Shown here one piece after another: positions 33,578-42,425 of a DNA stretch of 64,000 nucleotides (position 1 is the stretch's first letter; each line of letters begins with the position of its first letter). Position numbers and translations under genes: made by a program. Origin of the DNA: Alphaproteobacteria bacterium. GTDB taxonomy: Bacteria > Pseudomonadota > Alphaproteobacteria > UBA6615. The notes beneath the pieces are model-generated. The model was not told where the DNA came from. It saw only the letters and a list, made by a program, of their open reading frames with translations, and ran no database searches. The DNA is taken from assembly GCA_028279245.1 (NCBI GenBank), contig JANQOE010000128.1, positions 55,378 to 119,377 on the forward strand. The letters are read 5' to 3'.

Positions 33578-34126
33578 ATGCGAGGCCGCAAAAACCGACT
33601 ACGCCCTGCGGCCCAACTGGCCGCCAAGGACGTTCGGGTTGGCGCAGCGAAGCCCCAACGCAAGCAAGCACGCCAATCGCCGCCGCAACGCGGGGCCTCG
33701 GCTGCGCCGAAAGATCCCGATACAAAGCTTCGACCACTGTTGTTAGCCATTCTTTTCGGACAGCGTGGGGAGGGGATAACGAATCAGTGCGCGGCGATAG
33801 CCCGGCAGGCGGCGCAGCGCGGGCTGGACAGTCTCTTCCTGATCGACGACGCCCATCGGTTCGCCGATCTGCGCGCACACTCGCTGACGTTCGAATACTT
33901 CCCACCACCGCGCCTGCGCCGCCTGGCCAGCGGCACGCTGCAGTGGGACCTCTATCGGCGGCGGCGGGCGCGACTGTTGTACGAGAAGTGGCGGCCGACG
34001 GCCGTGCTGCCGATCGGACCCGACTCCCACGAATTCGCCGCACAGTTTCCGCAAACGCAGGCGCTGCCCAAGGCGGGCGCACCGCGGCGGTTCTCTTGGC
34101 CGGGACTACGGCAGCTGTTTCAGTAG
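33578..34126 (+). CDS. Hypothetical protein, Rossmann-like, 182 residues
   Basis: Not firmly recognised. After a very basic N-terminal ~50 residues (RGRKNRLRPAAQLAAKDVR), the product has LLLAILFGQRGEGITNQCAAIARQAAQRGLDSLFLIDD, a strand-loop-helix-strand pattern seen at the start of GT-B or other Rossmann proteins. EYFPPPRLRRLASGTLQWDLYRRRRARLLYEKWRP follows. The rest of a GT-B would be missing, so it may be a half domain or truncated. ATG 33578 lies 38 bp after the binding-protein stop. It converges with the 34120 gene, overlapping by 7 bp. Confidence 0.45.
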   Translation: MRGRKNRLRPAAQLAAKDVRVGAAKPQRKQARQSPPQRGASAAPKDPDTKLRPLLLAILFGQRGEGITNQCAAIARQAAQRGLDSLFLIDDAHRFADLRAHSLTFEYFPPPRLRRLASGTLQWDLYRRRRARLLYEKWRPTAVLPIGPDSHEFAAQFPQTQALPKAGAPRRFSWPGLRQLFQ

Positions 34127-34440
34127 ACGTCGGGCCGCGGTGCCACCGTCGTGCCGAACCCGCGAATGCCTGGATCGCCCTCCGCATCTTCGTTCAGTTC
34201 GTTGAGTGTCAGCGCGACGAGACGGTCCATTGCTAGCTCAACGAAACGGCTGTTGGAGAAGTGTAGGAGAAACTGCTCGTAAGCGACCCGGGTGTCCATG
34301 CGGCGCGCGGCCAGCCAGGCCGCTGTCTCACCGTCCGATTGCGCACGGCCCTCGATCGGAGCACCGCCAGCGAACAGCATCACCATCACCGCTGAGACGT
34401 AACGGAAGCCAATGCGAACCAGCGACATATCGACACTCAT
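34120..34440 (-). CDS. Small exported protein, 106 residues
   Basis: Not assigned to a family. The N-terminus is a plausible signal peptide (RIGFRYVSAVMVMLFAGGAPIEG, cleavage near GRA-Q). The mature part, AWLAARRMDTRVAYEQFLLHFSNSRFVELAMDRL, has the pattern of short repeat proteins in which Ala-Tyr-x-x-Phe-Leu precedes a grooved helix, as seen around caspase-like or other Sel1-associated periplasmic proteins. No catalytic residues are evident. It is divergent from the Sel1 lipoprotein at 34659 with a 218-bp gap holding no clear promoter. Confidence 0.55.
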   Translation of the reverse strand: MSVDMSLVRIGFRYVSAVMVMLFAGGAPIEGRAQSDGETAAWLAARRMDTRVAYEQFLLHFSNSRFVELAMDRLVALTLNELNEDAEGDPGIRGFGTTVAPRPDVY

Positions 34441-34658
34441 GCTCCGCGATCGTTTCGATCCTGCGGCGGTAGAATCCGATTCGCAAATCCAAAACCGTCG
34501 CAGCCCCGGAAAACAGCCGGTTTATGCCTCCTTATTGCGACGGAATTTCCCCGCATGTAGTATCCACCCGACTTCACGCCGCAAAATCTGGGCAGTGACG
34601 ACCGCAAACGAGTGGCAAGTCAACAACGGCGCTTCGGCGGCGACCGGGAGAGTTGTGC

Positions 34659-35963
34659 GTGCGGACTATGACGAGAAGACGGCGAACTCAGATCTTCGCG
34701 GTGGCAGGTGTGACCGCGCTGACGGCGTGCACGTCGATCGAGGTTCGCACGGAACAAGCCTGCTTGAATCCAAACCACAGCCGATCGGAGCCGTCATCCG
34801 CCCTCGGCCGGTTCTGGGCCTGGGCATTTGGCCCGGCCTGCGGTGATAGCGACTTCTACGCCGGGCTCGCCGCCTACGAACGCCAAGACTTCGACACTGC
34901 CCGCGACATCTGGCAACGGCAGGCCGACAACGGCTTCGCGCGGTCTCAGTTTCATCTTGCCGCGCTGTACGGCGCCGGCTGGCCGGGTGTTGAACCGGAC
35001 CCGGCGCGTGCCAAGGGACTGTACGCAGCCGCGGTAGTCCAAGGCTATAACGTAGGCTATTTCAACCTGGTCCGGTCGGAGGAGACGCAGACCGCCGCCC
35101 GCAAGTCCTGGCACAGCATCGTCGCCGAAGCCTCGCAACGGACAGCGCCAACGAGCGAACTCGCCGCACAAGACGTGGTCGGCCCCACGGTTGAGACGAC
35201 GCCAAGCGCCGTCGCCGGCATCCCCCAGTCAAAACCGGAAGTAAACGAGTTCGCCGCCGCGACGCGAACCGAAAAGTCGGGCGGCCCGTCACTCATCGTC
35301 CCGATTCCAGCGGCCTCACCGAAGCAAGCCCGTGCAACTGAACCCGCCGCGCCGGCAGCCCCCACGCTGGCGTCCGCTCCCAACGTCCCCGTCCCGCAGG
35401 CGCCACCGCCAGCCCTCGGCGGATTTGAGAGCGGCATGACATCGTACATGCGGGCCAACTATCGCGACGCCTTGCAGCGATGGACCGCCCTCGCCGAGAC
35501 GGGCGATGCTCGCGCTCAAACCTGGATCGGTATCATGCACGACAACGGACAGGGCGTGCCGCGCGATCACCAAAAGGCGGTGGGTTGGTACCGGCGCGCC
35601 GCCGACCAGTCTTATGCGGAGGCACAGTTCAGTCTGGGCACCAGTTACGACAAGGGCCTTGGGGTAAGGGAGGACCATCGCCAGGCCGCCCAGTGGTATC
35701 AGCGCGCCGCGCAGCAAGGGCATACCGACGCCCAGTTCCGGTTGGGGCTGATGTATCTGAATGGCCGCGGCCTGGCACCCGACCTCCGCCTCGCCTACGT
35801 CTGGTTCGGCTTTGCGGCGGCAGCCGGCGACACGATTGCGCAGGAAAGCCAGGACCTGCTGGCCCTGGGCATGACCCCGGCGGAGATCGCCGAAGCGAAG
35901 GTTTTGGCCGCCTCATGGGGCCGCCGCATCACTGCCGCCGGGCCGAGCCTCACCGGCAGCTAG
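34659..35963 (+). CDS. Sel1-repeat lipoprotein
   Basis: A 434-residue protein. A basic start (RTMTRRRRTQ), hydrophobic stretch and L-T-A-C lipobox (IFAVAGVTALTAC) indicate a lipoprotein. One Sel1-like repeat is at about 65-120 (FYAGLAAYERQDFDTARDIWQRQADNG). Then comes a proline/alanine-rich linker (residues ~175-265), followed by a block of Sel1 repeats from about 270 (DALQRWTALAETGDARAQTWIGIMHDNGQGVPRDHQKAVGWYRRAADQS, given in parts). Sel1 proteins form scaffolds, often for envelope complexes. I chose GTG 34659 with GGGAG eight bases upstream; TTG 34653 and ATG 34668 are in the same frame. Confidence 0.82.
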   Translation: MRTMTRRRRTQIFAVAGVTALTACTSIEVRTEQACLNPNHSRSEPSSALGRFWAWAFGPACGDSDFYAGLAAYERQDFDTARDIWQRQADNGFARSQFHLAALYGAGWPGVEPDPARAKGLYAAAVVQGYNVGYFNLVRSEETQTAARKSWHSIVAEASQRTAPTSELAAQDVVGPTVETTPSAVAGIPQSKPEVNEFAAATRTEKSGGPSLIVPIPAASPKQARATEPAAPAAPTLASAPNVPVPQAPPPALGGFESGMTSYMRANYRDALQRWTALAETGDARAQTWIGIMHDNGQGVPRDHQKAVGWYRRAADQSYAEAQFSLGTSYDKGLGVREDHRQAAQWYQRAAQQGHTDAQFRLGLMYLNGRGLAPDLRLAYVWFGFAAAAGDTIAQESQDLLALGMTPAEIAEAKVLAASWGRRITAAGPSLTGS

Positions 35964-35996
35964 AGCGCCAACGCGCACCTCCATTAGGATGGGCGG

Positions 35997-36548
35997 ATGG
36001 CCCCGCCTCCACTGGTCGTACGCAACAACCCCGCCGCCTATAGGGCACAAGTCGCAACCATTCTGCTGTTTGCCGCCCTGTTCGCGATCGTGCCACTGGT
36101 CCTCGGCGACCCAGAAGCCAGTGCACCACGCGGCCCGGCGCTGGTCACGATCTTGCTCGTGGGCTGGGCGTTCGTCGCCATACGTCAAAGCCGCAGCCAG
36201 GAGCCGCAGATCATTGTCGACGCGACCGGTCTATATGTCCGCGGCTGGCATCTTGGGGTCGTGCCGTGGGACGACATTGTGTTGGTGGCGCAAGGCAATG
36301 CATTGCGTCAGCCCCTGGCGACCCGGGTGTTCCGCAGCCGGTTGGGGGGATATCTGACCGTGCGGTTTCGCCGATATCCGCCTTTTCAGTCGTCGTCGCT
36401 GGCGCCGCTGTCATGGTTCCAATGGCTGGCCCATCAGCTCGACAACAGCGACCCGGTGATTTCGGCCGCGCGGCTCGACACATCCCTTGCCGACATCATG
36501 ACCGCCATCGACGCGCAGATCGGTTACCGCAAGCAGGCGGCGGGCTAG
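35997..36548 (+). CDS. Two-helix membrane protein with PH-like domain
   Basis: A 183-residue protein. Two hydrophobic segments (VATILLFAALFAIVPLVLG and GPALVTILLVGWAFVAI) are followed by a soluble part: IIVDATGLYVRGWHLGVVPWDDIVLVAQG, which resembles the STM3941-type or bacterial PH-like domain with the GxxxRxWxxxxVPWxDI pattern. The function of such proteins is unknown. The C-terminus reads ARLDTSLADIMTAIDAQI. It overlaps the convergent VWA gene by 4 bp and lies 33 bp after the Sel1 lipoprotein, so possibly in one transcript with it. Confidence 0.7.
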   Translation: MAPPPLVVRNNPAAYRAQVATILLFAALFAIVPLVLGDPEASAPRGPALVTILLVGWAFVAIRQSRSQEPQIIVDATGLYVRGWHLGVVPWDDIVLVAQGNALRQPLATRVFRSRLGGYLTVRFRRYPPFQSSSLAPLSWFQWLAHQLDNSDPVISAARLDTSLADIMTAIDAQIGYRKQAAG

Positions 36549-37336
36549 TTGCCGAAATGCTCCCGATGCCGCCGTTCGCCCACAGCGCAGTCCATCGGCT
36601 CGGTGCTCGCCGCATACCAAAGCCGAGGTTCGGGCGGACGCCCGGCAATCTCCAACAGCATCTTGCGCAGGATCGCGTCGGCGAAGTCGTCGAAACTGTT
36701 CGCCACAACATAAAAGGCGCCGGGGCCGCCCACCACGCACTCCGCGTAGTAACGGTCCAGATCCGCCATGCTCTGCAGGCCAAACTCGTTACGCCGGTCG
36801 TTGATCACCGGTAGGCCGTTGATGGTGATGCCGCGGGAGACCACGGCATCTCGCGCCTGATCGACCGGCTGACCGCTGTTGTTCGGACCGTCGCCGGAGA
36901 CATCGATCACCCGCCGCACCCCGTCGAACCCATTGCCATCGAACTTCGCCGCAGCAAACAACACGGCCTCGCCAATGGCGGTGCGTCGCGCGTTGATCGA
37001 CGGCGGTTTGGCAAGCGCCGCCGCGAACGCCTGGGCGCTGCCGAGTGAGTCCACCCGTTGCCACTCGACGATCGTCTCTTGGTGTGTGCCATCAGCCCAT
37101 TCGATGTAAGTGAGCGCGATCCGGCCAGTTGGACCGCCTTCAATGGCGTTGACGACGAGGGGATTGGTGATGGCCGCAGCGTAACCCTGCCGCTGCAGGT
37201 TCGCTTCCTCGCTGTCGATACTGCCGGACACATCCACGGCAAGTACGAGTTCCAGATCAACCACCTCGGCCCACCCCATCAGCGGTGAGGCGAATAGTGG
37301 AAGGCTGACAACGAGAGAAAGAAGCCCGGGTTTCAC
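36545..37336 (-). CDS. DUF1194 von Willebrand factor A domain protein, exported
   Basis: A 263-residue protein with a signal peptide (LLSLVVSLPLFASPLMGWA). It carries a VWA fold beginning VDLELVLAVDVSGSIDSEEANLQRQG, which holds the metal-site D-x-S-x-S motif. RVIDVSGDGPNNSGQPVDQARDAV and GFYVVANSFDDFADAILRKML-type strings (AFYVVANSFDDF) identify DUF1194. The family is periplasmic, of unknown role. GTG 37336 is the start. A convergent 4-bp overlap joins the PH-like gene at 36548. Confidence 0.88.
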   Translation of the reverse strand: MKPGLLSLVVSLPLFASPLMGWAEVVDLELVLAVDVSGSIDSEEANLQRQGYAAAITNPLVVNAIEGGPTGRIALTYIEWADGTHQETIVEWQRVDSLGSAQAFAAALAKPPSINARRTAIGEAVLFAAAKFDGNGFDGVRRVIDVSGDGPNNSGQPVDQARDAVVSRGITINGLPVINDRRNEFGLQSMADLDRYYAECVVGGPGAFYVVANSFDDFADAILRKMLLEIAGRPPEPRLWYAASTEPMDCAVGERRHREHFGN

Positions 37337-37373
37337 CCCGCCAGTCTATCCCGCACTTCCCGGGAGCGAAATG

Positions 37374-38426
37374 CTAGCCGGCAACCTGCGCGGTTGCGGC
37401 CTCTCGAACCTCGGACATAACCCTGTTCCGGCCCGCCTCTTTCGCCGCGTATAGGGCCCCATCCGCGCGGCGAATTAGACTGTCGAGCGGCTCGCCGCGT
37501 CGGTACTCCCCGACGCCGATCGATACCGACACCTTGCAGAGAATCTCGCCCGTGGACTTCTTCACGATATTGCGCCGGCTAATCAGCATCCGGATCTGAT
37601 TGGCGACGATGCAGGCCGCCTCGATCTGCGTTTCCGGCAAGATGATCGCGAACTCTTCACCGCCGAACCGCGCCGGCAGGTCACGACCTTTGACGGATTG
37701 CATCAGCGATTGGGCAATCAGTTTCAACACTTGGTCACCCATCAAATGACCGAAGTCGTCGTTGAACCGCTTGAAATGATCTATATCCAGTAGCAGCAAT
37801 GAGAGGGGCGTCTCGTCTTCGATCGCATCCGCCGTGCGATCCTGTAGTTCCTGATCGAAGCGGCGGCGGTTCGCGATGCCCGTCAGCATGTCGGTCATCG
37901 CTTCGTTTTGGACTTCTTCGAGGTTGGCCTTCAGCTCGGCGACTTCTTCCGAAGACTCTTGCAGCTTCTCCTCAAGCTCCTTGGTCCGCTCGCCCATCCG
38001 GCGGGTTTCTTCGACGATGCTAGAGACGATGCGGTGCACGTCCTCGGCCGAGCGCTCTTCCTGCAATTGATCGGAAAACCCGGAAATCGCTTCGCTGTAG
38101 CCGTGCGTGCTGTGATTGACCTGTTTGACGTGATCGAGAATGCGATCGACCGCAGCTTCGATATGGGCGCTGGTGGTGAAAAGCTTGTCACCGTCATCCT
38201 GCCCGAAGAACTGCTGGTAGATGTTGTAGCAGCGCAAATCGTCGATCGTCTGGCCCGCGGCGATCGCGTTGTCGATTACGGCGTTGAGTTCCGGGTCGCG
38301 CCCGGCAACGTAGTTGAACCAGACTGTGAAATTGTTCGGGTTCGGCGAGAGACCCAGCTCCGTCATCCGGACCAGGGCTTGATCCGCGTGCGCCTTTGCT
38401 TGTCCCGGGCTGTCGTAATAGACCAC
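37374..38426 (-). CDS. Diguanylate cyclase (GGDEF domain)
   Basis: A 350-residue cytoplasmic protein. A helical sensory N-terminus (about 1-160, partly coiled coil: EETRRMGERTKELEEKLQES) leads into a GGDEF domain from about 178. TDMLTGIANRRRFDQEL, LLLDIDHFKRFND and the active-site GGEEF (255-259) are intact, so c-di-GMP synthesis is expected. The inhibitory I-site that normally precedes GGEEF (R-x-x-D) reads K-G-R-D, so product feedback may be weak. GTG 38426 has GGAGAGGA upstream. A 22-bp palindrome lies about 38 bp before the start. Confidence 0.92.
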   Translation of the reverse strand: MVYYDSPGQAKAHADQALVRMTELGLSPNPNNFTVWFNYVAGRDPELNAVIDNAIAAGQTIDDLRCYNIYQQFFGQDDGDKLFTTSAHIEAAVDRILDHVKQVNHSTHGYSEAISGFSDQLQEERSAEDVHRIVSSIVEETRRMGERTKELEEKLQESSEEVAELKANLEEVQNEAMTDMLTGIANRRRFDQELQDRTADAIEDETPLSLLLLDIDHFKRFNDDFGHLMGDQVLKLIAQSLMQSVKGRDLPARFGGEEFAIILPETQIEAACIVANQIRMLISRRNIVKKSTGEILCKVSVSIGVGEYRRGEPLDSLIRRADGALYAAKEAGRNRVMSEVREAATAQVAG

Positions 38427-38463
38427 CGTCCTCTCCTATGCGGCCAGACGGCGGGACAATACT

Positions 38464-38485
38464 AACGCGTGGTTAACAACGCGTT
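38464..38485. promoter_or_regulatory. 22-bp near-perfect palindrome upstream of the diguanylate cyclase gene
   Basis: AACGCGT (38464-38470), G, GTTAAC (38472-38477), A, ACGCGTT (38479-38485). Twenty of 22 bases match their complement, with mismatches only at 38471 and 38478. It is 38 bp upstream of the GTG at 38426 and probably overlaps that promoter. The form fits an operator for a dimeric repressor. Confidence 0.5.
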
Positions 38486-38500
38486 TCGTGATGGCCCCAG

Positions 38501-38523
38501 TTAACCCTGAAAACCAGGGTCAA
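38501..38523. promoter_or_regulatory. Second inverted repeat next to the palindrome (hairpin or operator)
   Basis: TTAACCCTG (38501-38509) and CAGGGTCAA (38515-38523) pair in 8 of 9 positions around a 5-base loop. No T-run follows on either side, so this is probably not a terminator. With the 38464 palindrome it makes the 38427-38816 gap unusually rich in symmetry. The rest of that gap holds only the weak small frame at 38545-38745. Confidence 0.35.
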
Positions 38524-38544
38524 ATCCCAACGAAGAAGTCGCGA

Positions 38545-38745
38545 TCAGGAGGGGAGGCGGGTGCCCGAATCTCGCTGCAGCAGTTCGATCCCGGTCCAGT
38601 TGACCAGTGGGGCTCTGGAGTACCCGGTGCCGCAAAGGCCAGCCTCGGCGGCCTCGCGTGATTGCGGCTCACGTATCTCGTCCTGCCACCTGCGCCGCAT
38701 TGACAGGCCGTGGCCGGAAACCGGCCGAATGGAAGCAACTCTCAT
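38545..38745 (-). CDS. Possible small protein, 66 residues
   Basis: Weakly supported. ATG 38745 is preceded by GGGAGGG, and the frame reads MRVASIRPVSGHGLSMRRRW, then QDEIREPQSREAAEAGLCGTG to a stop at 38545. Composition is plausible for a soluble basic peptide, but no family is recognised. It would share direction with the cyclase and lies in the gap between it and the LamG/VanZ-like gene. Confidence 0.35.
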   Translation of the reverse strand: MRVASIRPVSGHGLSMRRRWQDEIREPQSREAAEAGLCGTGYSRAPLVNWTGIELLQRDSGTRLPS

Positions 38746-38816
38746 GATCGGCGCCCTCCCGCGATCAAGAGTGGCGGCGAACCTGGGCAAACCAAAGGCG
38801 GCTGCCGTGACAAGAA

Positions 38817-39791
38817 TCAGTCGCCACCCGGTTGGAAGGTATGGCGGGTCACCCGCCGCCACCGGGCGAGCACCAAGGCCAGGATCACCCCGGTGGCCCC
38901 GCCGGCCACGTTCATCTCCAAGTCCAGCAGGCTGGGGGACCGGCTTGGCAGCCGCAGCTGTGCTGTCTCGATACCCAGGCTGACGAGGGCAATTCCACCG
39001 ACTATTGCGACCGCCATGGGCCACCGCAGCGACGGAAACCACAAGGCCGCCAGCAAACCAAGCGGGATGAAGCCCAGATAGTTGATGGCCAGGTCCAGGG
39101 TCGATCCAAACGCTCCGGATGGATCGCGTACGACCCAGAACGGGCTTTCCTGAACGGCCGGGTCCAGCAGGTCGAGCGACACCGCACCGGTACGCAATCC
39201 CGCCCGCTCAATACTCCCAAGCCACGGCCGATCCATCGTGACCTCGTTGCCCAGGGCAACCCGATGCAGGGGCGACCAATCGCCAAGCCCACCGGTGACC
39301 GCAATTTCTTTGGCCGGCTGCCCGTCAACAGCAACGCTGAACGTGCTGTCCTCCAGCGTTAGCGCTACATCCACCCACTTCTCCGGGCTAAAGACGTCGT
39401 GAATCAGGAGATCGGGTCGTCCATTCCTGTCCGAACCCGGCCGTCGCAACCTGACAATCAGGTCGTCCTTGTTCTGGGCAATTGTCAGATTACGCGTGCT
39501 CGGGTCCTGAGAGATCGTGAGAATGCGAGCCGGGCCGTCGATATCGCGCGAGGCCGGCCGCACCCGAAGGTCGACCGCAAACTCGCCGCTCTCGATAGCG
39601 GTCTCAATCCATTTCGATCCAACCGGAACCATGACGATCCCTGGACCGGGAAACTCCAGCGTCTCATCGGTCTTGGCCTGGTTGGGGTAGACCTCCGGGA
39701 CGTCAAGCAGCCCCTGCGGCGCCAGCCCGAACACCGCGTAGGGCAACAGGACCAGGGCTGTGATGAGGAGCTTCTTCGACCGGCGGCGCAT
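38817..39791 (-). CDS. LamG-like domain protein with VanZ-type membrane C-terminus
   Basis: A 324-residue protein. The N-terminal helix is LLITALVLLPYAVFGLAP. Residues about 55-210 are a concanavalin/LamG-like beta sandwich (FAVDLRVRPASRDIDGPARILTISQDPSTRN, given in part, and WVDVALTLEDSTFSVAVDGQPAKEIA). The last third has several helices (DLAINYLGFIPLGLLAALWF, MAVAIVGGIALVSLGIE, VAGGATGVILALVLAR), with the N-x-x-G-F-x-P-x-G and E-x-x-Q patterns of VanZ-like proteins. It may bind glycans in the periplasm. I chose ATG 39791; the frame extends to 39908. It is divergent from ligD. Confidence 0.72.
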   Translation of the reverse strand: MRRRSKKLLITALVLLPYAVFGLAPQGLLDVPEVYPNQAKTDETLEFPGPGIVMVPVGSKWIETAIESGEFAVDLRVRPASRDIDGPARILTISQDPSTRNLTIAQNKDDLIVRLRRPGSDRNGRPDLLIHDVFSPEKWVDVALTLEDSTFSVAVDGQPAKEIAVTGGLGDWSPLHRVALGNEVTMDRPWLGSIERAGLRTGAVSLDLLDPAVQESPFWVVRDPSGAFGSTLDLAINYLGFIPLGLLAALWFPSLRWPMAVAIVGGIALVSLGIETAQLRLPSRSPSLLDLEMNVAGGATGVILALVLARWRRVTRHTFQPGGD

Positions 39792-39924
39792 CAAGCCTTG
39801 GTAGCCTTGGCCCCGAACCGGCGAAACGGCGCAGGAGGAGCAATCACGACCAAGACTTAGCCCGATCGGGCATGTGCCGGCGACCGGGCCGGGTGAGGCC
39901 CGCGCCAACTGCTATACTCCGGAA

Positions 39925-42414
39925 ATGCCGCCCGCAAAGCTCGAGTCCTACCGCAAAAAGCGCGACTTCCGCCGCACCTCCGAGCCCGCTGGCCGTTCTG
40001 GCCTTACGTCGGAAGGAACGGGGCCGATCTTCTGTATCCAGAAGCACGCGGCCACTCAGCTTCACTACGATCTCCGCCTGGAAATCGGCGGAACGCTAAA
40101 GAGTTGGGCCGTGGCGCGCGGGCCCAGCCTGGACCCGAAGGTCAAGCGCCTGGCGGTCCACGTCGAAGACCACCCGCTGGACTACGCGGATTTCGAGGGG
40201 ATTATCCCGAAGGGCCAGTATGGCGGCGGGGAGGTCATCGTTTGGGACCGCGGCCATTGGGTCCCGATGGGCGACCCGGCGACTGACCTCGCTGCCGGGC
40301 AGATCAAGTTCCGTCTGGCGGGCACCAAGCTCAACGGCGGCTGGACCCTCGTCCAGCTCAAGAGCGGCCGGGACGCCAACGGTAAGAACTGGCTGCTTAT
40401 CAAGGAGCGAGACATCTACGCCAAGCCCGGCGCCGAGGTCGACGTGGTCGAGGAACTCCCCCTAAGCGCCAAGACCGGCCGCGCCATCGAGGAACTGCGG
40501 ATCCAAGCGAAGGCACCGCCGAAGAAGCCGGTTCGCCTCGCACCGGGCAGGATCAAGGGCGCAAAAAAAAGCCCGCTGCCCGAACAGGCCCGACCACAGC
40601 TCGCCACACTAGTGGAACTGCCCCCGGGTGGGGACGATTGGCTGCACGAGATCAAGTTGGACGGCTACCGGACCTTGGCGCGCATCGAAGGGCAGGACGT
40701 CCGCCTCTTCACCCGCAATGGCCACGATTGGACCGAGCGCTACCAGTCGGTCGCCGACGCGTTGCAGGACATTGGCCTGAAGTCGGCGCTGATTGACGGC
40801 GAGGTCGTCGTGCAGGACGGCCAGGGAAAGACGAGCTTCCCGGCACTGCAAGACGCGTTGGCAACCGGGGCGACCGAGAAGCTGGTCTTCTTCGCCTTCG
40901 ATCTTCTGTATCTGAACGGATACGACCTGCGGCAAGTGCCGCTGGCGAACCGCAAAACCACGCTGTCGCGGTTGATGGATGCGCATGTCACCGACACCGG
41001 CGCCCTCCAGGTGAGCGAGCACGTCACCGGAAATGGTTCCGCCTTCTTTGCCCACGCGGCGCGGCTGGCCCTCGAAGGTGTGATCTCGAAACAGGCCGAC
41101 GCCGCCTATGTCGAGGGCCGCACCAAGTCGTGGCAGAAGTCCAAATGCCTGTTGCGGGACGACTTTCTCATCGTCGGCTACACCGTCTCCACTGCGGCCG
41201 GCGGCCTTGCCGCGCTGTGCCTGGCGGAAGAAACCGCCGACGGCCTGTCCTATGTCGGCAAGGTCGGCACGGGATGGAGTGCCGAAGTTGCGGCCGATCT
41301 CCGTAAACAGTTGGAGCCGCTAGGCCGCAAGACCGCGCCCTTCCGCCGGCCCAAGGGCGTGAAGGCGAATGACGCCTCGTGGGTCAAACCGGAGCTGATG
41401 GCCGAGATTCAATACACCGCGCGCACGGAAGAGAATGCCGTGCGCCACGCGGTTTTCCAGGGTCTTCGTGCCGACAAGCCTGCCGCCGGTCCCGACGCCG
41501 TCGTGCAGCGCGAGCGTTTCGTCACCGACCAGCATCTCGCCCAGATCTGGATCACCAACCCCGACCGCGAAATGCTGGAGCCGGGCGGCCCATCAAAGTT
41601 GGATATCGTGCTGCACTACGCCAAGGTCGGCGACTGGATGCTGCCGGAGATCATCAACCGGCCGCTGACTCTCATCCGCTGCCCCACCGGCAAGATCAAA
41701 GACTGCTTCTATCAGCGGCATCGGTCCGAAGGCATGCCGGCGGACATCAAGGGCATCGAGGTTCGGGAAGAGGGCGAGCCGGAGCGGGCGGAATTCATCT
41801 ACGTGGACGGGGCCAGCGGCCTGTTGCAATTGGCCCAGTTCGGCGTCATCGAGGTGCACCCCTGGGGCGCCCGCATCGACAAGCTCGACCGTCCGGACCG
41901 CATTGTCTTCGACCTGGACCCGGACGAAGGACTGGATTGGCGGGACGTTGTGGCGGCCAGCTTCGATGTGCGGGACGCGTTAGCAGAGCTTGGACTCGCC
42001 GGCTTCGTGCGCACCACCGGGGGGAAGGGCCTGCATGTCGTCGTCCCGATCAAGCGGCGGCATACCTGGCCGGCCGTGAAGGAGTGGACCCGTCGCTTCG
42101 TCGTCGCGATGGCCGAGAAATCCCGGCGGCGCTACACCGCGAACCCGCAAAAGAACCAGCGCCGCGGCCGCATCTACATCGACTATCTGCGCAACACCCA
42201 CGGTGCGACGGCTGTCGGTTCATTCTCTTTGCGCGCCCGGGCCGGCGTTCCGGTCGCCACGCCGCTCACCTGGGACGAACTGACCCGGCTTGAGGATCCG
42301 GCTCAGTTCAACTGGCAGACTGCGCCGGACCGCTTGGCGACGCTGACGTCGGAGCCTTGGGCGGGTTTCGAAGACGCGGCCCGTACGTTGCCGAAACTTC
42401 CCGGCAGGAAGTGA
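39925..42414 (+). CDS. ligD: ATP-dependent DNA ligase D (LigD: phosphoesterase-ligase-polymerase)
   Basis: An 829-residue LigD, the main enzyme of bacterial non-homologous end joining. Domain order is 3'-phosphoesterase (about 1-190; HAATQLHYDLRLE, then FEGIIPKGQYGGGEVIVWD), ligase (about 220-520; nucleotidyl-transfer lysine K244 in EIKLDGYRTLARIEG, and DGEVVVQDGQGKTSF) and primase/polymerase (about 545-829; IVFDLDPDEG with metal Asp663 and Asp665, TTGGKGLHVVVPI). All key residues look intact. ATG 39925 was chosen since the upstream 17 codons are outside the family start. The ku gene follows after 165 bp. Confidence 0.95.
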   Translation: MPPAKLESYRKKRDFRRTSEPAGRSGLTSEGTGPIFCIQKHAATQLHYDLRLEIGGTLKSWAVARGPSLDPKVKRLAVHVEDHPLDYADFEGIIPKGQYGGGEVIVWDRGHWVPMGDPATDLAAGQIKFRLAGTKLNGGWTLVQLKSGRDANGKNWLLIKERDIYAKPGAEVDVVEELPLSAKTGRAIEELRIQAKAPPKKPVRLAPGRIKGAKKSPLPEQARPQLATLVELPPGGDDWLHEIKLDGYRTLARIEGQDVRLFTRNGHDWTERYQSVADALQDIGLKSALIDGEVVVQDGQGKTSFPALQDALATGATEKLVFFAFDLLYLNGYDLRQVPLANRKTTLSRLMDAHVTDTGALQVSEHVTGNGSAFFAHAARLALEGVISKQADAAYVEGRTKSWQKSKCLLRDDFLIVGYTVSTAAGGLAALCLAEETADGLSYVGKVGTGWSAEVAADLRKQLEPLGRKTAPFRRPKGVKANDASWVKPELMAEIQYTARTEENAVRHAVFQGLRADKPAAGPDAVVQRERFVTDQHLAQIWITNPDREMLEPGGPSKLDIVLHYAKVGDWMLPEIINRPLTLIRCPTGKIKDCFYQRHRSEGMPADIKGIEVREEGEPERAEFIYVDGASGLLQLAQFGVIEVHPWGARIDKLDRPDRIVFDLDPDEGLDWRDVVAASFDVRDALAELGLAGFVRTTGGKGLHVVVPIKRRHTWPAVKEWTRRFVVAMAEKSRRRYTANPQKNQRRGRIYIDYLRNTHGATAVGSFSLRARAGVPVATPLTWDELTRLEDPAQFNWQTAPDRLATLTSEPWAGFEDAARTLPKLPGRK

Positions 42415-42425
42415 ATTCCGAACAA

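Noticed and set aside
38464..38510. CtrA binding site
   Set aside because: TTAACC occurs twice, but not as TTAA-N7-TTAA, so a full CtrA box is absent.
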